From the NCBI GenBank assembly GCA_002426795.1, contig DINQ01000020.1, forward strand, positions 319,017 through 383,016: a DNA stretch of 64,000 nucleotides, in the 5' to 3' direction. Below the pieces are notes generated by a model. The model was not told where the DNA came from. It did not search any database and saw only the letters and a program-made list of their open reading frames with translations. This stretch comes from Bacteroidales bacterium UBA5536. Its GTDB lineage: Bacteria > Bacteroidota > Bacteroidia > Bacteroidales > F082. Below, piece after piece: positions 42,601-50,105 of this stretch (positions are counted from its first letter, which is position 1; every line of letters starts with the position of its first letter). The position numbers and the translations under genes were made by a program.

Positions 42601-42926
42601 GTTACAACAACCTCGTCCATTTGCAGAACGTCTGATTGTAATACAACATTAATAGTGTTTTCGCTGCCGATGGCGATTTCCTGGGTGGTCATACCAACGT
42701 AACGGAAAATCAGTGTTTTGTGATCCGGACGGACCTCAATCTGATATTTCCCGTCAATGTCAGTAGTAGTACCAATGGTGGTCCCCTTTACCATCACTGT
42801 AACACCCGGAATTCCCATCCCGTCCTGCGCACTGGTAACAGTACCAGTAATTGTTCTTCCCTGAGCAAATGCGAAATTCACACCTGCTATAAGTAAGAAC
42901 ACTAACATCAATGTAATTTTTCTCAT
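39666..42926 (-). CDS. SusC/RagA-family TonB-linked outer-membrane transporter
   Basis: This is a 1086-residue importer driven by TonB. It has a signal peptide to about residue 22, a carboxypeptidase-regulatory-like domain (RTITGTVTSAQDGMGIPGV), the SusC-specific junction VVTALGISRERKSLGYATQ, a plug (NVVIRGNSSLTQNNQALFVVDG, ANGVIIITTKKG) and a 22-strand barrel ending GFSINLQF. Synonymous codon choice looks uniform and biased toward CGT, AAC and GGT, suggesting strong expression. A promoter at 43011-43042 fits. It works with the SusD-like lipoprotein that follows. Confidence 0.94.
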   Translation of the reverse strand: MRKITLMLVFLLIAGVNFAFAQGRTITGTVTSAQDGMGIPGVTVMVKGTTIGTTTDIDGKYQIEVRPDHKTLIFRYVGMTTQEIAIGSENTINVVLQSDVLQMDEVVVTALGISRERKSLGYATQEVGGDELNTVKRDNFINSLSGRAAGVQVRSSNNMGGSANVVIRGNSSLTQNNQALFVVDGVPVNNDNTNNTGQITGRNGYDYGNAAADINPNDIESMNVLKGAAATALYGARAANGVIIITTKKGKKMMGKKKAFGVTINSSVTTGFMDKSTFPKYQKEYGAGYGPYYGDDPYPAFELVYDIDGDGNLDYTVPTTEDASFGQKFDPNFSLYQWDSYDPASPNYMKKTPWVAGANGPEYFFDTPITLSNSADVTGGSDNGTFRLSYTNFDQKGIMPNSSLQRNNFLFNGSYNIVKNLTVSASANYIKTNGKGRNSTGYSDNILSSFRQWMQTNVDYKMQETVYNKAKRNITWNPNSPYNLAPAYWDNPYWVRYENYETDERNRIIGYVQADWKITDHWSMMGRASVDTYEELQEERKAVGSGSGEFGVGRPDVGSGYSRFTRSFMESNLDFMLRYYNQLNEDLNLNALVGTNIRRSKVDQVFASTDGGLIVPGLYSLSNSVNPMRNPEERLTEIGVNGIFASASLGYKNYLFLDATIRRDQSSTLPKDANAYVYPSVSASWLFSNNLEADWLQFGKLRLGYAQVGNDAPWGSIKDTYSQNTSFSGTALFSLPNTKNNVNLKPENTTSLEAGIELITLNKRLGFDLSLYKNNTTDQIMPVSVSTATGYSTKFVNAGEIQNQGVEIQLTGTPIVNNDFRWDVSLNWAKNKNEVVSLAEGIENLQIAALQGGVTINARVGEPYGTIQGTDYVYTNGQKTVGSNGYYLKTGTSDKVLGNINPDWNAGLNNKFSYKNWSGSFLIDWQQGGSVFSLDLWYGMATGLYEETVFTNDLGNPVRNPVADGGGLILDGVYEDGTPNTTRVEGGDYRVFGYSRNPNKAFVYDATYIKLREVVISYSLPQSLLAKASWIQGATFSIVGSNLWIISKDLPHADPEASQSSGNVQGWQSGVMPSMRNVGFSINLQF

Positions 42927-43010
42927 AATGGTGATTTTTGGTTAGTGAATTGATTAAACTTCTGTTAATTAAACGTTAATAGAATTAGCGATTTCCTTTC
43001 GTTTAAGGGT

Positions 43011-43042
43011 GCAAGTTATAAACATATCATAGATTTTACAAA
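43011..43042 (-). promoter_or_regulatory. Candidate promoter of the susCD-like operon
   Basis: On the minus strand TTTG (43042-43039), 20 nt, then TAACTTGC (43018-43011), which matches the -7 element except at two positions. The predicted leader is about 80 nt in an AT-rich stretch. Confidence 0.4.
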
Positions 43043-43152
43043 AAATTAACTTAAAAATATTTAAAGTAAAAACAGTGTTAATTTATAACAATACTTAATA
43101 TCAATACTTTATGGTTTTTTATTGTTTTTTGATATTAACAAAATTAACATTT

Positions 43153-43584
43153 CTATATTGCTTCATCAGCAGTGTTTTCAGTAAAATGCCGCGTTTTATG
43201 GTGGTTGATGAGTAAAAGGGTAAAGAGTAAAACGCTTTCGACTGCAAGTTTTTGCCAGCCTGCAAACCCACTGAATACAATTTGATAAATAATCAAAATC
43301 AGTGCAGAAATTCCAAATATTCCCAAACCGGATTTTTTGTGAAAAAAAAGCAGTACTAAACCAGCAACCGCACTGAGGTTGATCAACAATGCTCCGCTCA
43401 CAATGGCAACGGTTTGTATTTGACTCAGGTATTCATTCCTGCCTACGATAAAGTCAGAAGGAATTAAAAAGCGGTTATAAACAAGCACAAAAGCACTGAA
43501 AAGGGCCAATAAACCATAATAGGTTATGGCAAATGTGCCAAATAACCTTAAACTGCCAGTAATAGATCGTTGATGCTTTGTCAT
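43153..43584 (-). CDS. Four-helix membrane protein, unknown function
   Basis: This 143-residue protein has four hydrophobic segments (about 15-38, 55-80, 85-105, 110-130) and charged ends. I do not recognise a family. It is the last of three minus-strand genes behind an ammonia-lyase and lies 39 bp after a second four-helix protein. The two are similar in size and plan but not obviously in sequence. Confidence 0.6.
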   Translation of the reverse strand: MTKHQRSITGSLRLFGTFAITYYGLLALFSAFVLVYNRFLIPSDFIVGRNEYLSQIQTVAIVSGALLINLSAVAGLVLLFFHKKSGLGIFGISALILIIYQIVFSGFAGWQKLAVESVLLFTLLLINHHKTRHFTENTADEAI

Positions 43585-43623
43585 AATGTGTTGAAGGCCG
43601 AACTTAAGCTTTCTTCTATGGTT

Positions 43624-44052
43624 TTATTGCATCTTGTCGCGAAAGCGAAGATACAACAGAATGAAAGTTGTTGCAAGTAAAAGGTCTATCATCGGGAAAA
43701 CGCCAGCCGGCTTATAGATAAAAACCGTGCTAACGATCAACATCAACAGCTGTGAGATGGCGTACACATGAAAACCTGTTTTCATCATATTCCACATCAT
43801 CCTTACACCGCCCAGCGAAGCCACCTGAAGCAGCCCCGAGATGAGAAAATAGATCTTCGGAATGCGGATGAAGATGGACAAGTCGAAACCGAAATCAGCA
43901 AAGGATTCCTGTTGGATGATCTCGTTGATTTGATTGTGGTATAAAAAAACAAACAAATTGCTCACAGCTCCCATGCCGCCTCCGATGAAACTGAGGATGC
44001 AGAGTATCGTTAATAATTGTGGTCTTTGATTTTTTTCAGAAAAAATAGTCAT
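43624..44052 (-). CDS. Four-helix membrane protein, unknown function
   Basis: This 142-residue protein has four hydrophobic segments, the first beginning LLTILCILSFIGGGMGAV. Between helices 1 and 2 is an acidic loop with QINEIIQQESF. It starts 18 bp after the ammonia-lyase stop and is almost certainly co-transcribed with it. The family is not recognised. Transport or a role in the membrane linked to the lyase product is possible but not shown. Confidence 0.6.
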   Translation of the reverse strand: MTIFSEKNQRPQLLTILCILSFIGGGMGAVSNLFVFLYHNQINEIIQQESFADFGFDLSIFIRIPKIYFLISGLLQVASLGGVRMMWNMMKTGFHVYAISQLLMLIVSTVFIYKPAGVFPMIDLLLATTFILLYLRFRDKMQ

Positions 44053-44070
44053 AAAATAGTTTGTTAGTTA

Positions 44071-45600
44071 CTAAGCCAAACGGCCGATTTCGTTTTCCAC
44101 TGCTTCCAGTATTTCGCAGCTCTCAACCAGTGCTTTCATGGCATTGTGGTCGTTGTACAAAGGTCGGTCAATATCGAGAAAGTCGACATGTTTTCTCACC
44201 ACTTTGTGGGCAGTTTGTGTTCCTCTTCCAAATTGATAATCTCTAAAGTCGAGCGCCTGGGCAGCTGCCATCAGTTCGATGCCAAGTATTCCGTAGGCAT
44301 TGTCAAGAATCTGGAAGTTTTTGATGGCCGTATTCATACCCATCGAAACGAAGTCTTCCTGGTCGGCTGCTGCCGGGATCGACTGTATACTGGCTGGTGC
44401 GGAGAGAATTCGCTGTTCAACAATCTGCATGTCGGCCGTATATTGCGAAAGCATCAAACCCGAAAACATTCCAGCTCCTTTGGTCAAAAAGGCCGGAAGC
44501 CCAACACTCAGGGCGGGGTTGTTGAGGCGGTTCATCCTGCGTTCTGAAAGCACACACACCATAGTAATAGCAGCGCCTGCCATATCCATGGGCAAGGCAA
44601 CCGGCGAGCCCTGGAAGTTGGCGCCTGACAATTGGATGTTTTCATCAGGGAAAAAGATAGGATTATCGCCTACACCATTCAGTTCAATCTCCACCTGAGA
44701 ACGAGCCCATGCCAATGCGTCATGTGCTGTGCCGATTACCTGAGGTGTTGACCGCATGCTGTAAGCATCCTGCACTTTGCACTTGATGCGGTTTTCGGCC
44801 AGATCCCCGCCCTGTACCATTTTATTAATGGCAGCTGCACTGCGCACCGCTCCTTTAAACCCACGTACCTCGTGTATCTTGCTGTTGTAGGGTTTCATAT
44901 TGGCCTTGAGGGCTTCGAGCGACATGGCAGCGGCAATTTCGGCCTGCTTCAGGAAGTTGTTGGCGTCGAACAAGAAGATGGCGCTCATGGCCGTCAGCAC
45001 ATTAGACCCGTTGATGGTAGCCAGTCCGTCGCGTGCCTGCAAACCTGGAATCGGAATGCCGGCTTTGTCCATGGCTTCTTTGCCATCGAGCAGCTCTCCC
45101 TTGTAGTAGGCCTTGCCTTCTCCCATCAGCAAGAGCGCTATTTGTGACATGGGAGCCAGATCGCCCGAGGCTCCAACGCTGCCTTTTCGGCAAACAAAGG
45201 GTGTTACGCCTTTGTTGAGCATTGCGACCAGCGTTTGTGTAATTACCGGCCGGCAGCCCGAATTGCCATGGGCATGCACATTGATGCGCCCAAGCATGGC
45301 GCCACGCACCCATTCTTCGGGCATGGCATCGCCAATGCCGGCAGCATGGTTATATATCAGATACTTTTGAAAATCTTTTACCTGATCATCATTCAGAACC
45401 ACTTCAGAGAACTCACCAATGCCGGTGTTTACGCCATACATGATTTCTTTTGCTTCAATCTTACGCTCAAGCATGGCTCTGCACTGCACAATCCGTTCAA
45501 CGGCCTCCGGTGCAAGTTCGACTTCCTGCTTGTGTCGTGCAACAGCAACAACATCTTCAATGGTAAGGCCCTGGCCCATGATGATCAGTTTTGTTTTCAT
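44071..45600 (-). CDS. Aromatic amino acid ammonia-lyase (HAL/PAL/TAL family)
   Basis: This 509-residue enzyme eliminates ammonia from an amino acid using the MIO cofactor formed from A144-S145-G146 in GSVGASGDLAPM. The family fold is clear: YGVNTGIGEF, GNSGCRP, QDAYSMRSTPQV, and ADQEDFVSMGMN near the C-terminus. The two residues that help set substrate choice are N84-H85, where classical histidine ammonia-lyases have Ser-His and phenylalanine/tyrosine enzymes have Phe-Leu or His-Leu. The substrate is therefore open. It is the first gene of an operon with two small membrane proteins. A second family member lies at 46152-47669. Confidence 0.88.
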   Translation of the reverse strand: MKTKLIIMGQGLTIEDVVAVARHKQEVELAPEAVERIVQCRAMLERKIEAKEIMYGVNTGIGEFSEVVLNDDQVKDFQKYLIYNHAAGIGDAMPEEWVRGAMLGRINVHAHGNSGCRPVITQTLVAMLNKGVTPFVCRKGSVGASGDLAPMSQIALLLMGEGKAYYKGELLDGKEAMDKAGIPIPGLQARDGLATINGSNVLTAMSAIFLFDANNFLKQAEIAAAMSLEALKANMKPYNSKIHEVRGFKGAVRSAAAINKMVQGGDLAENRIKCKVQDAYSMRSTPQVIGTAHDALAWARSQVEIELNGVGDNPIFFPDENIQLSGANFQGSPVALPMDMAGAAITMVCVLSERRMNRLNNPALSVGLPAFLTKGAGMFSGLMLSQYTADMQIVEQRILSAPASIQSIPAAADQEDFVSMGMNTAIKNFQILDNAYGILGIELMAAAQALDFRDYQFGRGTQTAHKVVRKHVDFLDIDRPLYNDHNAMKALVESCEILEAVENEIGRLA

Positions 45601-45798
45601 GTGTAAAGTATTTTGGTTTTTTACATTTCAATTGGCTAAATTAAAAAATTAAGACGGTTTTTAACATGAAGGACAGTTTTAGAATCCATACTTTCTCTTC
45701 AGATAAGATGATGGGTTTTGTTGAACCTGGGATATGGGGCTGTTAACACTTTCTGGTAAACACCTATTTTTATATAGAGATAATTAGATGTAATATTC

Positions 45799-45806
45799 TA
45801 CTTTTG
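45799..45806 (+). promoter_or_regulatory. Candidate -7 element of the thioredoxin gene
   Basis: TACTTTTG matches TAnnTTTG fully but lies only 14 nt before the start codon, giving a very short leader. The -33 region lacks TTTG. Confidence 0.35.
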
Positions 45807-45820
45807 CAAAAAAAAAGCAC

Positions 45821-46150
45821 ATGAATACGATAAACCTTGCGGAAATACAAGCTGTTCTTGCTTCACAACCTGCCGTTTTGCTTTACTTCTACAGCGACAA
45901 TTGTGCACCATGCATCAGCCTGCGGCCAAAGGTGGAAGAGTTGCTGAAGGCAGAATTTCCGGAAATGAAACTGTTATTGGTCAATTCGGAAAAGCACCCT
46001 GACATCACAGCGCAGTATGGTGTTTTTGCAAATCCGACCCTTTTGTTGTATTTCGACGGGCACGAACATCAACGACTGAGCAAATATGTTGGTATTGCTC
46101 AGTTGAGAGAAGCTATTGCCAGGCCTTACAGCCTGCTTCTTGGCGCCTAA
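45821..46150 (+). CDS. Thioredoxin-family protein
   Basis: This 109-residue cytosolic protein has the thioredoxin fold. The active site is C28-A-P-C31 in FYSDNCAPCISL, in place of the usual WCGPC, and the cis-Pro region is GVFANPTLLLYFDG. It should carry out thiol-disulfide exchange. The unusual active-site residues may shift its redox potential or specificity. It converges with hutH, only one base separating the two stop codons. Confidence 0.88.
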   Translation: MNTINLAEIQAVLASQPAVLLYFYSDNCAPCISLRPKVEELLKAEFPEMKLLLVNSEKHPDITAQYGVFANPTLLLYFDGHEHQRLSKYVGIAQLREAIARPYSLLLGA

Positions 46151-46151
46151 A

Positions 46152-47669
46152 TCAGATCCCTTCAATCAGTGCATCCGGAATATTGAGTGGCACTTCGCGC
46201 AAAAAGGCGACGGAGCGTTCGATTTCGGTATACATCACGCGGTCATCACTTACAAAAGCTACTTTTTCGCGGTAGGCTGCAATCAATTCTTCGATGTAAT
46301 CGGACGAGCGGGCTGGTCTTCTGAATTCGAGAGCCTGTGCGGCATTGAACAGCTCGATGGCCAGAATACGCTCGAGGTTAAACACCACGCGCAACGCTTT
46401 GGTAGCAGCATTGGCGCCCATGCTCACATGGTCTTCCTGGCCTTGCGAAGACTCGATCGAATCGACCGAAGCAGGTGTTGAGAGTTGCTTGTTCTGGCTT
46501 ACAATGCTTGCAGCCGTGTATTGTGGAATCATGAAACCGGAGTTAAGCCCGGGTGCTGCGACTAAAAATGCGGGTAGTCCTCTTTTGCCATGCAGCAGCT
46601 GATAGGTTCTTCTTTCGCTGATGTTGCCCCATTCGCTCATGGCGATGGCCAGGTTATCTAATGCGAGTGCCAGTGGCTGTCCGTGGAAGTTACCGGCTGA
46701 AATAATCAGGTCATCATCCGGGAAAATGGTTGGATTATCGGTCACCGCATTGATTTCGTTACTGAAAACATAAGCCACATAGTTCACCGAATCCTTGGAT
46801 GCTCCATGAACCTGTGGGATGCAGCGGAACGAGTACGGGTCCTGTACATGTTTTTTGGGCCGGTTGATGAGCTCACTTCCTTCGAGCAGTTTGCGGATGC
46901 GCGCAGCTGTGGCAATCTGTCCCTTGTGGTGCCTGATCTGGTGCACCTGATCGAAGAAGGGTTCGATGCGGCCATCGAAGGCCTCGAGCGACACGCATGA
47001 AATGATGTCGGCCAACATGGACAGACGGAAAGTCTTCATGAGCATGAAAACGCCGTAGGCGCTCATGAACTGGGTTCCGTTGAGCAGGGCCAGACCTTCT
47101 TTCGATTGCAGCTCGATGGGTTTCCATCCAAAATGATTCAGTGCTTTGGCTGCTTCGCAGCGCTCACCTTCGAAATAAACTTCGCCCAGCCCGATGAGCG
47201 GGAGCGAGAGGTGTGCCAAAGGCGCCAAATCGCCCGAAGCACCCAATGATCCCTGTTCGTAAACAACAGGTAGCACGTCGTGGTTAAAGAAATCGATCAG
47301 GCGCTGTACTGTAGCCAGTTGCACGCCCGAATGCCCATACGAAAGACTCTGAACTTTGAGCAGCAGCATGAGTTTGATGATTTCTTTGGGCACCAGATCA
47401 CCTGTGCCGCAGGCGTGCGACATCACCAGGTTTTTTTGCAGCTTTCCCAAATCCTGTTTGGAAATGGAGGTGTCGCAGAGTGAACCGAATCCTGTTGTAA
47501 TGCCGTAGATAGGTTCTTCCTGTGTTTCAATTTTCTGATCGAGATACTGGCGGCATTTCAGGATGCGTTGTTCCGCTTCGGACGACAAAGCCAGTTTGTA
47601 ATTTTCTTTCAGGATATCAAAGATGCGTTGAAAAGTAAGTTTTTCGCTTGAGATATAATGTGTGTGCAT
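46152..47669 (-). CDS. hutH: Histidine ammonia-lyase
   Basis: It converts histidine to urocanate and ammonia, the first step of histidine breakdown. At 505 residues it has the MIO triad A144-S145-G146 in GSLGASGDLAPL, the histidine-type residues S84-H85 in LVMSHACG, YGITTGFGSL, QDPYSFRCIPQVHG, and the end motif QGQEDHVSMGANA. Other hut genes (hutU, hutI, ftcD) are not in the window. The histidyl-tRNA synthetase gene lies 115 bp upstream on the same strand. Confidence 0.88.
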   Translation of the reverse strand: MHTHYISSEKLTFQRIFDILKENYKLALSSEAEQRILKCRQYLDQKIETQEEPIYGITTGFGSLCDTSISKQDLGKLQKNLVMSHACGTGDLVPKEIIKLMLLLKVQSLSYGHSGVQLATVQRLIDFFNHDVLPVVYEQGSLGASGDLAPLAHLSLPLIGLGEVYFEGERCEAAKALNHFGWKPIELQSKEGLALLNGTQFMSAYGVFMLMKTFRLSMLADIISCVSLEAFDGRIEPFFDQVHQIRHHKGQIATAARIRKLLEGSELINRPKKHVQDPYSFRCIPQVHGASKDSVNYVAYVFSNEINAVTDNPTIFPDDDLIISAGNFHGQPLALALDNLAIAMSEWGNISERRTYQLLHGKRGLPAFLVAAPGLNSGFMIPQYTAASIVSQNKQLSTPASVDSIESSQGQEDHVSMGANAATKALRVVFNLERILAIELFNAAQALEFRRPARSSDYIEELIAAYREKVAFVSDDRVMYTEIERSVAFLREVPLNIPDALIEGI

Positions 47670-47784
47670 AAAAATGGATTGTTTGAAAATGAATGATCAG
47701 TCTATAACTCAGATTTAGCAGCAAAGTGCGGTCCGGTTTACCTGAATCATAAATTTCAACATCCAGCACATCATCTGCAGGGTA

Positions 47785-49158
47785 TTAAGACAGTAATTTT
47801 TGCGAAAGCAACTCAAGCAGTTGTGAAGCAGCAACAGTTTGTTGTTGCCCGTCGTGCATCCATTTTACCGTGAACTGGTTGTTTTTGAGTTCTTCTTCAC
47901 CGCTCAGCACCACGATTGGGATGTTTTTCTGGTCGGCATATTTCATCTGTTTCTTCAGCTTGCCAGCATCGGGAAAAATTTCGGCATTGATGCCTTTCAT
48001 TCGCAGCTGACGCAGGTAGGGCAAACAGTATTTTTCCTCGGTTTCGCCAAAATTGGTGAAGAGCACGCTGGTCGATTCGTTCGATGAAGGAGGGAACAGC
48101 TTCAGTTCGGTCATCACATCATAAATGCGGTCGGCACCAAAACTGATACCAACACCCGAAACGCCGGGCATTCCAAAAATGCCGGTGAGGTCGTCATAGC
48201 GACCACCTCCGCAAATGCTCCCCATGGCAGCATCTTTGGCCTTTACTTCGAAAATAGCGCCTGTGTAGTAGTTGAGTCCTCGGGCCAGAGTGAGGTCGAG
48301 TTCGTAATCCAGTTGCAGATCCATTTCCTCCAGATAGGCAAATAGTTTTTGCACTTCTTCAATGCCTTTTTTGCCGATTTCGGTCTGTCCAATCAACTGA
48401 CTGAGTTGATCAAGTTTCTGACTGGTGTTGCCTTCCATAAACAAGACTGGCTGCAATTTGCTGATGGCGCCGGCATCAAGACCTTTTTCGCTCAGTTCTT
48501 TGTTCACGGCTTCGATGCCGATCTTGTCGAGCTTGTCGATGGCCACAGTGATGTCGACGAGCGCATCCGGATTACCGATGTAGTCGGCGATACCAGCCAG
48601 GAGCTTGCGGTTGTTGATCTTGATAATCGTGCGGATATTCAGCGCATTGAATACGTCGTCCACCATCTGTACCAGTTCTGCTTCGTTGAGCAGTGAGTCG
48701 CTGCCCACTACGTCGGCATCGCACTGGTAAAACTCGCGGTAGCGACCTTTCTGTGGCCGGTCGGCCCTCCAAACGGGTTGAATCTGGTAGCGTTTGAAAG
48801 GAAAAGCAATGTCGTTTCGGTATTGCACTACAAATCGGGCAAAAGGCACAGTAAGATCATAGCGCAGCCCTTTTTCTGAGATAGACCCTGCCAACTGGTC
48901 GAAGCTGGTATTGTCGCTGAGAGACGACACGCCCGAAAGGAAATCACCTGAGTTGAGGATGCGGAAAAGGAGTTTGTCGCCTTCTTCACCATACTTCCCC
49001 AACAGTGTGGTCAGGTTTTCCATGGCAGGTGTTTCGATTGGCTGATAGCCATAGCGCCTGAATACCGCTTTGATTGAATCGAAAATAAAGTTGCGCTGCA
49101 CCATCACGGCAGGGCCGAAGTCGCGTGTTCCTTTTGGAATGGAGGGTTTTTGAGCCAT
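47785..49158 (-). CDS. hisS: Histidyl-tRNA synthetase
   Basis: This class II synthetase of 457 residues charges tRNA-His. Motif 1 lies near PIETPAMENL, motif 2 at YREFYQCDADVVG, the histidine-specific motifs at LARGLNYYTGAIFEV and CGGGRYDDLTGIFG, and motif 3 at GVGISFGADRI. A C-terminal anticodon-binding domain follows (from about residue 365). It is slightly longer than the common form, with an N-terminal stretch IPKGTRDFGP. A -7-like TACCTTTG at 49196-49189 may serve it. hutH lies downstream on the same strand. Confidence 0.96.
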   Translation of the reverse strand: MAQKPSIPKGTRDFGPAVMVQRNFIFDSIKAVFRRYGYQPIETPAMENLTTLLGKYGEEGDKLLFRILNSGDFLSGVSSLSDNTSFDQLAGSISEKGLRYDLTVPFARFVVQYRNDIAFPFKRYQIQPVWRADRPQKGRYREFYQCDADVVGSDSLLNEAELVQMVDDVFNALNIRTIIKINNRKLLAGIADYIGNPDALVDITVAIDKLDKIGIEAVNKELSEKGLDAGAISKLQPVLFMEGNTSQKLDQLSQLIGQTEIGKKGIEEVQKLFAYLEEMDLQLDYELDLTLARGLNYYTGAIFEVKAKDAAMGSICGGGRYDDLTGIFGMPGVSGVGISFGADRIYDVMTELKLFPPSSNESTSVLFTNFGETEEKYCLPYLRQLRMKGINAEIFPDAGKLKKQMKYADQKNIPIVVLSGEEELKNNQFTVKWMHDGQQQTVAASQLLELLSQKLLS

Positions 49159-49188
49159 CGCAGTTGAATCTACTTATTGTTGAGGCTG

Positions 49189-49196
49189 CAAAGGTA
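49189..49196 (-). promoter_or_regulatory. Candidate -7 element of hisS
   Basis: TACCTTTG on the minus strand matches TAnnTTTG, 30 nt before the hisS start. No TTTG is found at the usual distance. Confidence 0.4.
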
Positions 49197-49247
49197 ACAC
49201 TCCCGGCTGAATTATCCTTGACCGGTCTGTGGCTGTTTTGTTATCGA

Positions 49248-49733
49248 TTAAAAGTTGTTGTTGCTTAGCCCTGTTTGCTGCAACACCTTGTGGATAAATT
49301 CGTCACAGCCGGCTTCTCCTTCTTTGGGTGCCCAGGGGGCAAAGTTTTTATCGACAGCCGGATCGTAAGGTCCGTCTTTTACTTCGTAGGCCACCGATCC
49401 AGCTTCGAGGCTGATGATGCTGTGCCAGGTACGTGCGGGTATTTCACAGCCGAAGTTGCCTGTGCGGCTGTCGAGTAGGATATGATCGATGATTTCACCA
49501 TCGGGACTGTATTCTACCACAAGTAAGCGCCCTCTCAGGCAGAAAAAGGCCTCTACCTTGTCGGGATTTTCGTGCTTATGGGGTTGCACATAGGTGCCTG
49601 GTTCCATGGCATTGAGCATGCGTTGCAGGCGGTCGTCGGGCAGCGGATGAAAGTTGTAATTCATCCTTTTGCGGGGCGATTGTTTTGCCTTTTGCGAGGT
49701 AACCTCAATAAAGCTGTTGTCAATTTTAATCAT
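49248..49733 (-). CDS. WbuC-family cupin protein
   Basis: This 161-residue cytosolic cupin resembles WbuC proteins that are often found in O-antigen clusters. Features are QSPRKRMNYNFHPLPDDRLQRM, then the first cupin motif (GTYVQPHKHENPDKVEAFFCLRG, His and Glu metal ligands) and the second (GCEIPARTWHSIISLEAG). There is no polysaccharide cluster nearby, so its partner genes are unknown. hisS follows 89 bp downstream. Confidence 0.85.
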   Translation of the reverse strand: MIKIDNSFIEVTSQKAKQSPRKRMNYNFHPLPDDRLQRMLNAMEPGTYVQPHKHENPDKVEAFFCLRGRLLVVEYSPDGEIIDHILLDSRTGNFGCEIPARTWHSIISLEAGSVAYEVKDGPYDPAVDKNFAPWAPKEGEAGCDEFIHKVLQQTGLSNNNF

Positions 49734-50105
49734 ATTTTCAGTACTGTGTTAACTACCCGACGCAGGCAGTTTGTTGGGATTTATTCGGCCTGTGTTGTTT
49801 CATTGTTGCCCGACAAAAATAATGCAAAACCCATCATCAGGCTAAGTGGTTGGTTTGATGCGGCTGACAGCTTCAAAGATAGATATGCATATATGTGCAA
49901 TTATTCAAATTCATTCTAAATTAATTCGATTTGAAAATCATATTTAGTTAACAAATTGAAAGATGTTAATTTAGCGCCTTTAATTGATGAAATGAATGCC
50001 CATAAGAACAAAGTCATACGAACTGTGAATGTTTATTTATGGGCTCACGAACACTTTCGGGATTGACCTATTTACAAATAAATAATAAAATAAACAGATG
50101 AAATT
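49734..50105. promoter_or_regulatory. Divergent leader region of wbuC-like and nhaD-like genes
   Basis: These 372 bp contain no credible gene. Two full minus-strand -7 matches lie at 49814-49821 (TATTTTTG) and 49874-49881 (TATCTTTG). On the plus side an 8-bp perfect inverted repeat (49998-50005 with 50037-50044) encloses 31 nt in the leader of the antiporter gene. The rest is AT-rich and featureless. Confidence 0.4.
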
